DNA of 64,000 nucleotides. Source: Clostridia bacterium. Its GTDB lineage: Bacteria > Bacillota > Clostridia > Oscillospirales > Acutalibacteraceae. Both the position numbers and the translations under genes were made by a program. The stretch lies in contig JAFXDE010000046.1 of assembly GCA_017516315.1 (NCBI GenBank), positions 42,868 through 106,867 on the forward strand, written 5' to 3'. Of this stretch, positions 1 through 8,419 are shown piece by piece (within the stretch, counting starts at the first letter, position 1; each line of letters opens with the position of its first letter). The notes beneath the pieces are model-generated. The model was not told the origin of the DNA, searched no databases, and saw only the letters and a program-made list of their open reading frames with translations.

Positions 1-1417
1 CCTTGCGCTCTTCTCTGAGAACAGCACGGACAGAGCCTACTACGCGCTTCTTCTGCTCGTCGAGATCGATAAGCTTAAACTTAACGGTCTGTTTGAGAAG
101 CTGAGAGAGATCCTCATCCTTGCCGAGACCTGTAAGGGAAGCAGGGATAAATACTCTTGCGCCTAAGGGATATACGATTACACCGCCTCTTACAACTTCA
201 GAAACAACTGCTTCGAGAACTTCGTCGTTTTCCTTAGCTGCTACGATGTTTTTCCATGATGCTCTTCTGTCATAAAGACGCTTTGAAAGCTTCATGGTGC
301 CTTCATTATCATTTGTTTTCATGATAATGAGATTGAGCTCGTCGCCGATTTTGAGTTCCTTTGAAGGATCGGCTGTGGGATCATTGCTGTATTCTTCTAC
401 AGGGATGAAACCGGCGTATTTTCTGCCAATGTCAACTTGAATCTCGTTGGGTGCAATGCCAACAACAATACCAACAACATTGGGGTTATCACTTGTATCG
501 TCAATGCTATCAACGGCTGCTAAGAACAGCTCCTGATCCTGTGTCTCCTTTGTGATTTTTTGTTCATTAAAGTTTTCGGTCATAATGACTTCAACCTCCT
601 TTATTATACGTGCAGGTGTAGATGCACCTGCTGTTATACCTATATTACTGCATCCTGTGAAATCGATGCCGTAAAGCTCATCAAGCCTTTCGATAAGATG
701 AGTTCGGCAATTTTCACTGCAGACATTTTTAAGCTTAACGGTATTTGAGCTGAATCTGCCGCCGATTACGAGCATACAATCAACCTTTTGCGACAATTCG
801 TTAGCTTCTTCCTGTCTGTTTTGAGTCGCTCTACATATTGTATCAAAAGAAATCGAATTTGTACATACTTTTTGAATAATTTCTGCACATTTTTTCCATT
901 CTTTTACTGAAAAAGTAGTCTGCGAAAGGAAAACAATTTCGCTTTTTTCTATATCGGAATTTTTATTCAACAAATCCAGAAGCTCTTCTTCATTTTTGAA
1001 CACATAGGACTTTCCTCTGCAGTAGCTTCTGAATCCGCAGACCTCAGGATGATTTTCGTCTCCGGATATGAGTACGATATTATTTTCGGTCGAATGCTGC
1101 TTGACAAGCTTATGGATTTTCAGAACATAAGGGCAGGTAGCATCCGTGAAGCTTATCCCTGCTTTCTCAAGAGAAGCCACCGTCTCTTTAGTTACACCGT
1201 GAGCTCTTATAACAACCTCGCAGTCAGAAGGTACAGCTTCAGGAGAATCAACTATAACCACTCCCCTGTTTTCGAGATCCTCAATAACCTGAGGATTATG
1301 AATTATAGGTCCGAGCGTACAAACCTTATGCCCTTCATCGAGCATTTTATAAACCAGATTTACAGCTCTGTCTACACCGAAACAAAATCCGGCGGTTTCA
1401 GCTACCGTTATTTTCAT
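1..1417 (-). CDS. ispH-rpsA: Bifunctional IspH / ribosomal protein S1 fusion (3' end outside window)
   Basis: The N-terminal ~275 residues are IspH (4-hydroxy-3-methylbut-2-enyl diphosphate reductase), the last step of the MEP isoprenoid pathway. The three [4Fe-4S] cysteines are visible at about residues 12 (GFCFGV), 95 (DATCPYV) and 195 (TICRATQNRQ), with the family motif ITAGASTP near 260. The same frame continues without a stop into acidic sequence and S1 RNA-binding repeats (for example VGIVVGIAPNEIQVDIG). It leaves the window at base 1 after 472 codons, so later S1 repeats are not seen. Such fusions are known in Clostridia. Its start overlaps the end of plsC by 20 bases, so it is the last visible gene of the BaiN-cmk-plsC operon. 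An in-frame ATG at 583 preceded by AGGAGG could also yield free S1. Confidence 0.93.
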   Translation of the reverse strand, partial: MKITVAETAGFCFGVDRAVNLVYKMLDEGHKVCTLGPIIHNPQVIEDLENRGVVIVDSPEAVPSDCEVVIRAHGVTKETVASLEKAGISFTDATCPYVLKIHKLVKQHSTENNIVLISGDENHPEVCGFRSYCRGKSYVFKNEEELLDLLNKNSDIEKSEIVFLSQTTFSVKEWKKCAEIIQKVCTNSISFDTICRATQNRQEEANELSQKVDCMLVIGGRFSSNTVKLKNVCSENCRTHLIERLDELYGIDFTGCSNIGITAGASTPARIIKEVEVIMTENFNEQKITKETQDQELFLAAVDSIDDTSDNPNVVGIVVGIAPNEIQVDIGRKYAGFIPVEEYSNDPTADPSKELKIGDELNLIIMKTNDNEGTMKLSKRLYDRRASWKNIVAAKENDEVLEAVVSEVVRGGVIVYPLGARVFIPASLTGLGKDEDLSQLLKQTVKFKLIDLDEQKKRVVGSVRAVLREERK

Positions 1418-2060
1418 TTTCAGCCTCCCATAAAGACTTGATTCTTTTCATTATCAGCTCAGAAGCAAAATCCAGCTCCTCTGACTTTTTCTTAACTCCG
1501 AAGCAGAATTCAGGATTTTTTATAACATCACCGTAGGATAAAACCAAGCTGTGCCATCGCGATGTATCCGAAGGACTCCTGTATATACAGACGGGAAGAA
1601 CATCGGCACCTGTCAGTCGAGCAAGATAGGCAACTCCGTTTTTTGCTTCCGTAGGCGAAGAATTTCTTACTCTTCTACCCTCAGGAAAAATTCCGAGTGC
1701 CCAACCGTTATTAACTATCAGCTCCGCACGGCGGATAGCTGCTCTGTCGAAATAGTTTCTCTTGACAGGAAAAGCATTCATATTCCTCATAAAGACAGCC
1801 TTAAACGGATTCATAAACAGCTCACTCTTCGCCATAAAATGCACAGTTCTGGGACAGTTTGCTACTATTATTGCAGGGTCGGAAAAGGCTATATGGTTTG
1901 ATGTAATAATAAGCGGACCACTCAGAGGAATATTTTCTTTGCCTTTTACTGTAAGACTTCTATAGGCGAACATCGACAGAGCCTTAGCGGCATATTTTCC
2001 GGCATAATAAATCTTATGCTCAATCGGCTTAACAGAATAATCAAAATACAAGCAAATCAA
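1398..2060 (-). CDS. plsC: 1-acyl-sn-glycerol-3-phosphate acyltransferase (PlsC family)
   Basis: This 220-residue membrane-associated acyltransferase would add the second acyl chain to lysophosphatidic acid in phospholipid synthesis. The catalytic NHxxxxD motif is visible as NHIAFSD near residue 53, and the glycerol-phosphate-binding FPEGRR lies near residue 125. Length is normal for the family. It sits between cmk and ispH-S1 in an order common in Clostridia, and its stop codon lies inside the start of ispH, which suggests translational coupling. The acyl donor (acyl-ACP or acyl-CoA) cannot be read from the sequence. Confidence 0.9.
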   Translation of the reverse strand: MICLYFDYSVKPIEHKIYYAGKYAAKALSMFAYRSLTVKGKENIPLSGPLIITSNHIAFSDPAIIVANCPRTVHFMAKSELFMNPFKAVFMRNMNAFPVKRNYFDRAAIRRAELIVNNGWALGIFPEGRRVRNSSPTEAKNGVAYLARLTGADVLPVCIYRSPSDTSRWHSLVLSYGDVIKNPEFCFGVKKKSEELDFASELIMKRIKSLWEAENENNGS

Positions 2061-2078
2061 TCCTTTGATTGTTTTTGA

Positions 2079-2753
2079 TTATATTTTACCCTCAATAATG
2101 CTGATTATTAATTCAATTGACTCTTCTAAATTTATATCGCTTGTGTCAGCTAAAACAGCATCGTCAGCCTTCTTCAAAGGCGCGATTGCCCTGTGTGAGT
2201 CATTATAGTCGCGCTCAATCATATCAGCAAGAACATCATCGTATTTGGTTTCAATACCTTTTTCAGTCAGTTCGAGATGTCTTCTTTTTGCTCTTGCCTC
2301 AGGAGAAGCAGTAAGGAAGATTTTTACATCAGCATCAGGAAGAACTACCGTTCCGATGTCTCTGCCGTCCATAATACAGTTATTGCTTGCGGCAAGATTT
2401 TTCTGTAAATCGAAAAGATACTTTCTGACCTCAGGAACCGCCGATACTGCTGACGCTGCCATGGAAGCCTCAGGAGTTCTGATTTCCTTGGAAACATCCT
2501 CACCGCACAGGAACATTCTCTGCTCACCGTCAATAAATTTAAGTTCAATTTTAAGGTCATCTGTCAGAGTAGAAACAACAGATTCAGCATCCTTAACATC
2601 GGCACCTTTTCTCAAAGCATTAAGACCTACAGTTCTGTAGAGCGCACCGGTATCAATATAAATATAGCCGAGCTTTGCTGCGGCAGCCTTTGAAATAGTG
2701 CTTTTACCTGCACCTGCAGGACCGTCAATAGCGACATTAATTACTTTATTCAT
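2079..2753 (-). CDS. cmk: Cytidylate kinase
   Basis: CMP/dCMP kinase of 224 residues, converting (d)CMP to (d)CDP in pyrimidine salvage and phospholipid/teichoic precursor supply. The P-loop is IDGPAGAGKST at the very N-terminus, and the CMP-binding region follows with MDGRDIGTVVLPDAD in mid-protein. The start at 2753 is preferred because AAAAAGGAG lies just upstream; the open frame extends further up to 2846 but that part lies inside the preceding gene and adds non-homologous residues. It lies between the BaiN-like gene and plsC in the same operon. Confidence 0.95.
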   Translation of the reverse strand: MNKVINVAIDGPAGAGKSTISKAAAAKLGYIYIDTGALYRTVGLNALRKGADVKDAESVVSTLTDDLKIELKFIDGEQRMFLCGEDVSKEIRTPEASMAASAVSAVPEVRKYLFDLQKNLAASNNCIMDGRDIGTVVLPDADVKIFLTASPEARAKRRHLELTEKGIETKYDDVLADMIERDYNDSHRAIAPLKKADDAVLADTSDINLEESIELIISIIEGKI

Positions 2754-2769
2754 ATTACTTTCTCCTTTT

Positions 2770-4002
2770 TTAAACACTTTCGCCGGCAAGTCTGCCCGTA
2801 GAAAATGCAATCTGCAGATTAAAACCGCCCGTATAGGCATCAACATCTATTACTTCACCGGCAAAATATAAGCCTTTGCACAGCTTTGACTCCATGGTTT
2901 TAGGGTCTATTTCTTTCGTGCTGACACCGCCCGAGGTTATAATAGCCTCTTCAATCGGTCTGAATTTCAGTACTGTTACCTTCATATCCTTAAGAATATT
3001 TACGAGCTTTCCACGCATATCCTTGGTAATCTGATTTACTTTAGTGGAGGGCTTTATACCCGAAAGCTTCACGATAACGGGTACGAGCTTTTTCGGCAAA
3101 AGAGCATCAAGAGCATTAATGAAATTCTTATTGGAATTTTCCAGGAAATCTCTCTGAATTCTTTTATCAAGCTGTTCGTATGAAAGAGCAGGCTTAAGAT
3201 CGATATGTATTTCGTATTTTCTTTCCTTCATATTCTTCATGTGAGAGCTTGCACTGAGAATAAGAGGTCCCGATACACCGAAATGTGTAAAGAGCATCTC
3301 GCCGAAATCCTTATAAATTTCTTTATAGCTCTCCGTATCCGTTACGGTAATCTCTACATTCTTAAGGGAAAGACCCTGTAAATCCATACAGAAGCCTTCG
3401 TGACAGACGAGAGGAACAAGAGAAGGCTTTATGTCGGTTACTTTGTGTCCTGCCTGCTTTGCAAGCTTATATCCGTCACCGATCGAGCCCGTAAGAGGAT
3501 AAGACGCACCGCCCGTAGCAACTATAACCTTATCGGCATAAAGCTCTTTACCGTCATCGAGAATGACGCCTTCGACCTTGCCTTCGCTCATAATAAGCTC
3601 ACTTACGGTGCCTTTTATTCTTTTAGCGTCAGCATCCTGACTGAATCTGTTAAGAGCATCCACGATGTCAGAAGCCTTGTCACTTTCCGGAAAAACTCTG
3701 TCTCCTCTTTCAACCTTAAGAGAAACACCCATATCCTCGAAAAAATCAATGGTATCAGAAGGCATAAATCTAGAAAATGCACTGTAAAGAAAACGGCCGT
3801 TAGTCGGAACATTTGCTATAAGGTCATTAATAAGGTTAAAGTTATTTGTAACATTACATCTTCCCTTGCCCGTTATCATTACCTTTCGGCCCGGTTTATC
3901 ATTTTTCTCGATTAAAACTACATCATTTCCGTTCTCGGCAGCGACACCTGAAGCCATAAGACCCGCGGCACCTGCACCGATCACTATTACTTTATTACTC
4001 AT
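2770..4002 (-). CDS. BaiN/HI0933-family FAD-dependent oxidoreductase
   Basis: A 410-residue flavoprotein with an N-terminal Rossmann dinucleotide motif (VIVIGAGAAGLMASGVAAE), the family's KVMITGKGRCNVTN segment near residue 40, and a C-terminal YFAGEVIDVDAYTGGFNLQ motif. This family (HI0933, NAD(P)/FAD-dependent oxidoreductase) includes BaiN, described in bile-acid 7-dehydroxylation, but most members have no proven substrate, so a bile-acid role should not be assumed. The start at 4002 is chosen because ACGGAG precedes it at good spacing; an upstream in-frame start at 4089 would precede the predicted promoter. First gene of the operon leading to cmk, plsC and ispH-S1. Confidence 0.88.
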   Translation of the reverse strand: MSNKVIVIGAGAAGLMASGVAAENGNDVVLIEKNDKPGRKVMITGKGRCNVTNNFNLINDLIANVPTNGRFLYSAFSRFMPSDTIDFFEDMGVSLKVERGDRVFPESDKASDIVDALNRFSQDADAKRIKGTVSELIMSEGKVEGVILDDGKELYADKVIVATGGASYPLTGSIGDGYKLAKQAGHKVTDIKPSLVPLVCHEGFCMDLQGLSLKNVEITVTDTESYKEIYKDFGEMLFTHFGVSGPLILSASSHMKNMKERKYEIHIDLKPALSYEQLDKRIQRDFLENSNKNFINALDALLPKKLVPVIVKLSGIKPSTKVNQITKDMRGKLVNILKDMKVTVLKFRPIEEAIITSGGVSTKEIDPKTMESKLCKGLYFAGEVIDVDAYTGGFNLQIAFSTGRLAGESV

Positions 4003-4033
4003 ATATATACTCCGTAAAAATAAATCTTCGTCA

Positions 4034-4062
4034 ATTATACAATATATACTCGATAAATTCAA
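4034..4062 (-). promoter_or_regulatory. Sigma-A promoter of the BaiN-cmk-plsC-ispH operon
   Basis: On the minus strand TTGAAT (4057-4062) and TATAAT (4034-4039) are separated by exactly 17 bases. The position, about 32 bases before the chosen start at 4002, fits a short leader. Confidence 0.7.
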
Positions 4063-4139
4063 GAGGTGAGCTGTATGTAAATTTTTCAAAGTTATTAATT
4101 TTTTTACTTAATATAATATTTTTTCAGAGCCGGCTTTTA

Positions 4140-4168
4140 TAGACAAATCGTTTTTTTTATGATATAAT
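4140..4168 (+). promoter_or_regulatory. Sigma-A promoter of pgsA
   Basis: TAGACA (4140-4145) and TATAAT (4163-4168) with a 17-base spacer stand 25 bases before the pgsA start. It is divergent from the promoter at 4034-4062. Confidence 0.65.
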
Positions 4169-4193
4169 AAATAAAAATTTTTTGAGGTGTAAA

Positions 4194-4730
4194 ATGAACA
4201 TAGCTAATAAATTAACAGTTTTCAGAGTTATTCTTGTCCCGTTTTTCGTAGTTTTTATGCTTACTGATTTTACGGCATATAACAGATGGATTGCATTCGC
4301 AATTTTCGTAATCGCTACGATAACCGATAAATTAGACGGAACGATAGCTCATAAATTCAATATGGTTACTACCTTCGGAAAGTTTATGGATCCTATTGCA
4401 GATAAGCTTCTCGTTTGCTCCGCACTTGTTTGTCTCACGGCGTCAGGAGAGGTTCCCGCCTGGGTCACCATTATTATAATCGGCAGAGAATTCGCTATCA
4501 GCGGTATACGGTTAATCGCAGCGGATAATGATGTGGCTATCGCCGCTACCTGGTGGGGCAAAAGTAAAACCATCGCTCAGATGGCTATGATAATAATTAT
4601 ACTTATGAATGTGCCCGCCTTACAGCTTTTTGGACAGATTGTGATGTATATTTCCGTGGTGCTGACACTGGTTTCTCTCGTTGATTATGTAGTAAAGAAC
4701 AGAGAAGTTCTCGCAATCGAGGATAAATAA
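4194..4730 (+). CDS. pgsA: CDP-diacylglycerol--glycerol-3-phosphate 3-phosphatidyltransferase
   Basis: An integral membrane CDP-alcohol phosphotransferase of 178 residues that makes phosphatidylglycerol phosphate. Several hydrophobic segments are visible. The catalytic signature begins DKLDGTIAHK and ends GKFMDPIADK, so all the metal-binding aspartates are present. The normally conserved arginine of the DGxxAR part is a histidine here (codon CAT), which is unusual. The ATG at 4194 follows GAGGTG with good spacing; the TTG at 4182 overlaps the ribosome binding site and is rejected. It is a single gene with its own promoter and terminator. Confidence 0.9.
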   Translation: MNIANKLTVFRVILVPFFVVFMLTDFTAYNRWIAFAIFVIATITDKLDGTIAHKFNMVTTFGKFMDPIADKLLVCSALVCLTASGEVPAWVTIIIIGREFAISGIRLIAADNDVAIAATWWGKSKTIAQMAMIIIILMNVPALQLFGQIVMYISVVLTLVSLVDYVVKNREVLAIEDK

Positions 4731-4737
4731 ACGAGAT

Positions 4738-4770
4738 AAAGAGTCTTTTAAGGCTCTTTATTTGTTTTTA
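4738..4770 (+). terminator. Intrinsic terminator after pgsA
   Basis: An 8-bp stem (AAAGAGTC / GGCTCTTT, one U-G pair) with a six-base loop is followed by ATTTGTTTTTA. Confidence 0.75.
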
Positions 4771-4773
4771 ATA

Positions 4774-4803
4774 TTGACAAAAGGCAGATAATATTGTTAA
4801 AAT
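4774..4803 (+). promoter_or_regulatory. Sigma-A promoter of metG
   Basis: Consensus TTGACA (4774-4779) and TAAAAT (4798-4803) with an 18-base spacer, directly after the pgsA terminator and 40 bases before metG. The leader is too short for a T-box, so metG does not seem to be controlled that way here. Confidence 0.7.
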
Positions 4804-4842
4804 ATAAATTGAAATTTTATAATTTGGAAAAGGAGTAATAAT

Positions 4843-6780
4843 ATGAATAAAGGTAAGTTTTATATAACTACAGCTATTGCATATACTTCGAGAAAGCCTC
4901 ACATCGGTAACAGCTATGAAATCGTTCTTACCGATGCAATCGCACGTTATAAGAGACTTCAGGGCTACGATGTGTATTTTCTCACAGGTACTGATGAGCA
5001 CGGTCAGAAAATCGAGGAATATGCAAAAGCTGCAGGTGTTTCACCTAAGGAATATGTCGATAAGGTAGCCGCTGAAATCAGAGGAATCTGCGACACGCTC
5101 AACACAACCTACGATAAGTTCATCAGAACCACCGACGATTACCACGAAAAGGTAGTACAGAAAATCTTTAAGAAGCTCTATGACCAGGGCGATATTTACA
5201 AGAGTGAATACGAAGGTCTTTACTGTACCCCCTGTGAATCCTTCTGGACCGAGTCACAGCTCGTAGACGGTAAGTGTCCCGACTGTGGCAGAGAGGTAAA
5301 GAAAGCCAAGGAAGAAGCGTATTTCCTCCGTCTTTCCAAATACCAGAAACAGCTTGAGGATTACATCGAAAACAATGATGGCTTTATTTATCCCGAAAGC
5401 CGTAAAAAGGAAATGCTTAATAACTTCATAAAACCGGGTCTTCAGGACCTCTGTGTTTCCAGAACCTCCTTCAAATGGGGTATTCCCGTTTCCTTCGATG
5501 ACAACCATGTAATTTATGTCTGGATTGATGCTCTTTCAAACTATATCACTGCATTAGGTTATGACCCCGACGGCTCAAGTGACCTTTACAAAAAGTACTG
5601 GCCCGCTGATGTTCATATTATCGGCAAGGATATCGTGCGCTTCCACACTATTTACTGGCCCATTATGCTTATGGCATTAGGCGAGGAGCTTCCCAAGCAG
5701 GTTTACGGTCACCCCTGGCTTCTCTTCGGCGAGGATAAAATGTCAAAATCTAAGGGTAATGTTATCTATGCCGACGAGCTTTCAAAGCTTATCGGTGTCG
5801 ATGCCGTAAGATATTACCTCTTATCTGAAATGCCTCACGCTAACGACGGCTCGATTTCCTACAGCACTATTATCGAGAGATTTAATTCCGACCTTGCCAA
5901 CACGCTCGGTAATCTCGTCAACAGAACCGTGGCTATGACAAACAAATACTTCAGCGGAACAGTTATGGCTCCCACCTGTGCTGATAATGTAGATGAAGAA
6001 CTTAAGTCATTTGCTCTCGAAACCGTCAAAACAGTAGAAGACAAGATGGAAACCTATCACATTGCCGATGCAGTGGAAGCAGTTATGAATCTCGCCAAGC
6101 GCTGTAATAAATATATCGACGAGACTGCGCCCTGGGCTCTTGCCAAAGACGAAGCAAACAGAGAAAGACTCGGAACAGTTCTTTATAATCTTCTCGAGGG
6201 TATCAGATTTATTTCTGTTCTTCTCTCTTCCTTTATGCCCGAAACATCTAAGGCTATTCTCGCACAGATTAACTGTGACATCGAGGATTACGAGAGTCTT
6301 TCTACCTTCGGTGCGCTTAAGGCAGGCGGTACAGTAGGTACTGCTACTCCCCTTTTCGCCCGTATTGACGCTGAAAAAATGATGGAAGAAATCAAAGCAC
6401 AGCAGGAAGCTGCTCAGAAAAATGAAAAGAAATTCAGCGAAATCGAAGGAATCGCACAGATAGGCATCGAAGATTTCGCCAAGGTAGATTTAAGAGTTGC
6501 CAAAATCACTGACTGTGAGCCGGTCAAGAGAGCGAAGAAACTTCTCAAGCTTACCCTCAATGACGGTACCGGCACCCCCAGAACGGTAGCATCAGGTATC
6601 GCTAAATGGTACAAGCCCGAGGATCTTATCGGTAAGAGCATTATCGTTGTTTCTAACCTTAAGCCCGCTGTTCTTTGCGGTGTTGAAAGCCAAGGAATGA
6701 TCCTTGCTGCTGACTGCAGCGAAGAGGATGTAAAGGTTATTTTCGTTGACGGTATTCCCGAAGGCTCAAAGGTAAGATGA
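4843..6780 (+). CDS. metG: Methionyl-tRNA synthetase
   Basis: Class I synthetase of 645 residues charging tRNA-Met. The HIGH-type motif is PHIGNSYE near residue 20, a zinc-binding knuckle (CTPC...CPDCG) lies near residues 126-150, and the KMSKS loop is DKMSKSKGN near 300. The last ~110 residues form the EMAP/Trbp111-type tRNA-binding domain (IEDFAKVDLRVAKI), giving the long dimeric form of the enzyme. AAAAGGAG precedes the ATG at normal spacing. The stop overlaps the tatD start (ATGA), so the two are translationally coupled. Confidence 0.97.
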   Translation: MNKGKFYITTAIAYTSRKPHIGNSYEIVLTDAIARYKRLQGYDVYFLTGTDEHGQKIEEYAKAAGVSPKEYVDKVAAEIRGICDTLNTTYDKFIRTTDDYHEKVVQKIFKKLYDQGDIYKSEYEGLYCTPCESFWTESQLVDGKCPDCGREVKKAKEEAYFLRLSKYQKQLEDYIENNDGFIYPESRKKEMLNNFIKPGLQDLCVSRTSFKWGIPVSFDDNHVIYVWIDALSNYITALGYDPDGSSDLYKKYWPADVHIIGKDIVRFHTIYWPIMLMALGEELPKQVYGHPWLLFGEDKMSKSKGNVIYADELSKLIGVDAVRYYLLSEMPHANDGSISYSTIIERFNSDLANTLGNLVNRTVAMTNKYFSGTVMAPTCADNVDEELKSFALETVKTVEDKMETYHIADAVEAVMNLAKRCNKYIDETAPWALAKDEANRERLGTVLYNLLEGIRFISVLLSSFMPETSKAILAQINCDIEDYESLSTFGALKAGGTVGTATPLFARIDAEKMMEEIKAQQEAAQKNEKKFSEIEGIAQIGIEDFAKVDLRVAKITDCEPVKRAKKLLKLTLNDGTGTPRTVASGIAKWYKPEDLIGKSIIVVSNLKPAVLCGVESQGMILAADCSEEDVKVIFVDGIPEGSKVR

Positions 6781-7544
6781 TGTACAGAAATATATTTGAC
6801 ACACACGCCCATTACGATGATGAGCGATTTAACGAAGACAGAACTGAGCTTCTGTCTTCTCTTTTCAGAGGTAGCGTTAGCGGAATTATAAACTGCGGAT
6901 GCGATCTGAAATCCTCGCTGAAAACTGTAGAACTTACAGAAAAACACTCTTTGGTTTATGGTGCTGTCGGCGTTCATCCTCACGAAGCAGAGAAAGCTAC
7001 TGCTGAAGACCTAAAACAGATCAAAGAGCTTTATAAAAATGATAAAATTGTAGCTGTCGGTGAAATCGGTCTCGATTATTTCTATGACTTCTCACCGAGA
7101 GAAAGACAGATAGAGATTTTCCGTGAGCAGATTATAACTGCCAATGAACTCGGACTTCCTGTAATCATTCACGACAGAGATGCTCATGAGGACACAATGA
7201 ATATCCTCAAGGAGTTGAAGCCAAAAGGAGTAGTCCACTGCTTTTCGGGTAGTGCTGAAATGGCTAAAGAGATTCTTAAGCTCGGTCTTTACATAGGTAT
7301 CGGCGGTGCAGTTACTTTTAAAAACGCAAGAAAACCTGTGGAAGTAGTTGAGATTTTACCTTTAGACAGACTTCTGCTTGAAACAGATGCGCCCTATATG
7401 ACACCTGTACCTTTCAGAGGCAAAAGATGTGATTCGTCACATATAGCGTATACAGCGGAAAAGATAGCTGAAATCAAAGGAATAGGCGTTCAGGAACTTA
7501 TCAATAAGGCTACTGAAAATACTAAAACACTCTTTAATATTTAA
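6777..7544 (+). CDS. tatD: TatD-family metal-dependent hydrolase (DNase-like)
   Basis: A 255-residue TIM-barrel hydrolase. Metal ligands visible in order are FDTHAHYDD at the N-terminus, GEIGLDY near residue 95, VIIHDRDA near 130, VVHCFSG near 155 and LLETDAPYM near 203. The family is linked to DNA end-processing and to D-amino-acyl-tRNA removal; which applies is not visible here. It overlaps metG by four bases, a common arrangement in Firmicutes. A second ATG lies at 6780 in the same frame and could equally be the start. Confidence 0.93.
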   Translation: MMYRNIFDTHAHYDDERFNEDRTELLSSLFRGSVSGIINCGCDLKSSLKTVELTEKHSLVYGAVGVHPHEAEKATAEDLKQIKELYKNDKIVAVGEIGLDYFYDFSPRERQIEIFREQIITANELGLPVIIHDRDAHEDTMNILKELKPKGVVHCFSGSAEMAKEILKLGLYIGIGGAVTFKNARKPVEVVEILPLDRLLLETDAPYMTPVPFRGKRCDSSHIAYTAEKIAEIKGIGVQELINKATENTKTLFNI

Positions 7545-7574
7545 AAAGAAGCGACCAAAATCGGTCGCTTCTTT
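7545..7574. terminator. Bidirectional terminator between tatD and the ZIP gene
   Basis: A perfect 12-bp inverted repeat AAAGAAGCGACC / GGTCGCTTCTTT with a six-base loop, A-rich on the left and T-rich on the right, lies between two convergent genes. Confidence 0.85.
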
Positions 7575-7576
7575 CT

Positions 7577-8341
7577 CTACCCGAAAATTACATCCAAGCA
7601 CATCATTAAAAGAAATCCTAAAGAAAAAATAAGAGTTATGCTCCCTTTTCTCTCTGTCTTTTCATACATATCGGGTATGAGCTGCTCGGTAACCACATAA
7701 ATCATAGCACCTGCAGCATAGGAAAGGAAAAACGGAAGAGCAACTGCCATAAATTTCGACGCCAGAATAGCAATAACTGCACCCAATGGCTCTACGATAC
7801 CTGAAGCAAAGCCCCAAATAAAAGTCTTCTTTCTGCTTTTATTCTCTGCCATCACAGGCATAGTGACTATAGCACCTTCGGGAATATTCTGCACAGCTAT
7901 ACCGAAAGCGAGTAGAAAAGCCGAAGTAAAATCCTTCACCCCATCCTGTGCCAGAAGCGAAGCGAAAACCATACCGACAGCCATACCCTCAGGAATGTTA
8001 TGAACCGTGACTGCGATTAACTGCATAAGAGTTTTAGTGGCATAGGGAGTATATTTATCAAATCGGCTCAGTGACTTATCTATTATCCTGTCCGCCCATA
8101 TCATCGAAGCTACACCCGACAGAAACCCCGTAACCGTCTGAAAGACTCCCCCGCCCTCCATTTCTACGGAAGGAATAATCAAACTCCACACACTCGCTGC
8201 AAGCATTATACCGCCGGCGAGTGCAGAAAGAATATTTTTTATATTTACAGAGACATCTTTTTTAATAAGAAAAATCGCAGATGAGCCCAACATAGTACCT
8301 ACAAACGGTATCATTATACCTGTTAATATTTTCAGAAGCAT
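7577..8341 (-). CDS. ZIP-family divalent metal transporter (first copy)
   Basis: A 254-residue polytopic membrane protein with about eight hydrophobic segments. Segments 4 and 5 carry the ZIP metal-site motifs: HNIPEGMAVG, then a helix with QNIPEGAIV. The family imports or exports zinc, iron or manganese; substrate and direction cannot be decided. GAGGTG precedes the ATG. It is the downstream gene of a ZIP / flavodiiron / ZIP set, with the flavodiiron terminator between them suggesting separate transcription. Confidence 0.88.
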   Translation of the reverse strand: MLLKILTGIMIPFVGTMLGSSAIFLIKKDVSVNIKNILSALAGGIMLAASVWSLIIPSVEMEGGGVFQTVTGFLSGVASMIWADRIIDKSLSRFDKYTPYATKTLMQLIAVTVHNIPEGMAVGMVFASLLAQDGVKDFTSAFLLAFGIAVQNIPEGAIVTMPVMAENKSRKKTFIWGFASGIVEPLGAVIAILASKFMAVALPFFLSYAAGAMIYVVTEQLIPDMYEKTERKGSITLIFSLGFLLMMCLDVIFG

Positions 8342-8385
8342 ATAATCACCTCATAATATAAACGCTATAACCATACTATGAGGTA

Positions 8386-8411
8386 AAAGAAAAAGGGTGC
8401 ATTTGCACCCC
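8386..8411 (-). terminator. Intrinsic terminator after the flavodiiron gene
   Basis: On the minus strand GGGGTGCAAATGCACCC is followed by TTTTTCTTTTACC: a short GC-rich hairpin plus T-tract just past the stop at 8420. Confidence 0.75.
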
Positions 8412-8419
8412 AAACTGTT

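Noticed and set aside
575-605. ispH and the S1 protein as two separate genes
   Set aside because: Careful codon-by-codon reading shows the frame is open from 1417 through 583 to base 1, so it is a fusion; only an additional internal start is plausible.
560-1441. Plus-strand open frames opposite ispH and plsC
   Set aside because: They have no ribosome binding sites or recognisable domains and mirror strongly coding minus-strand genes.
4700-4843. T-box or SAM-type riboswitch before metG
   Set aside because: Only about 40 bases separate the promoter from the start codon, too short for either.
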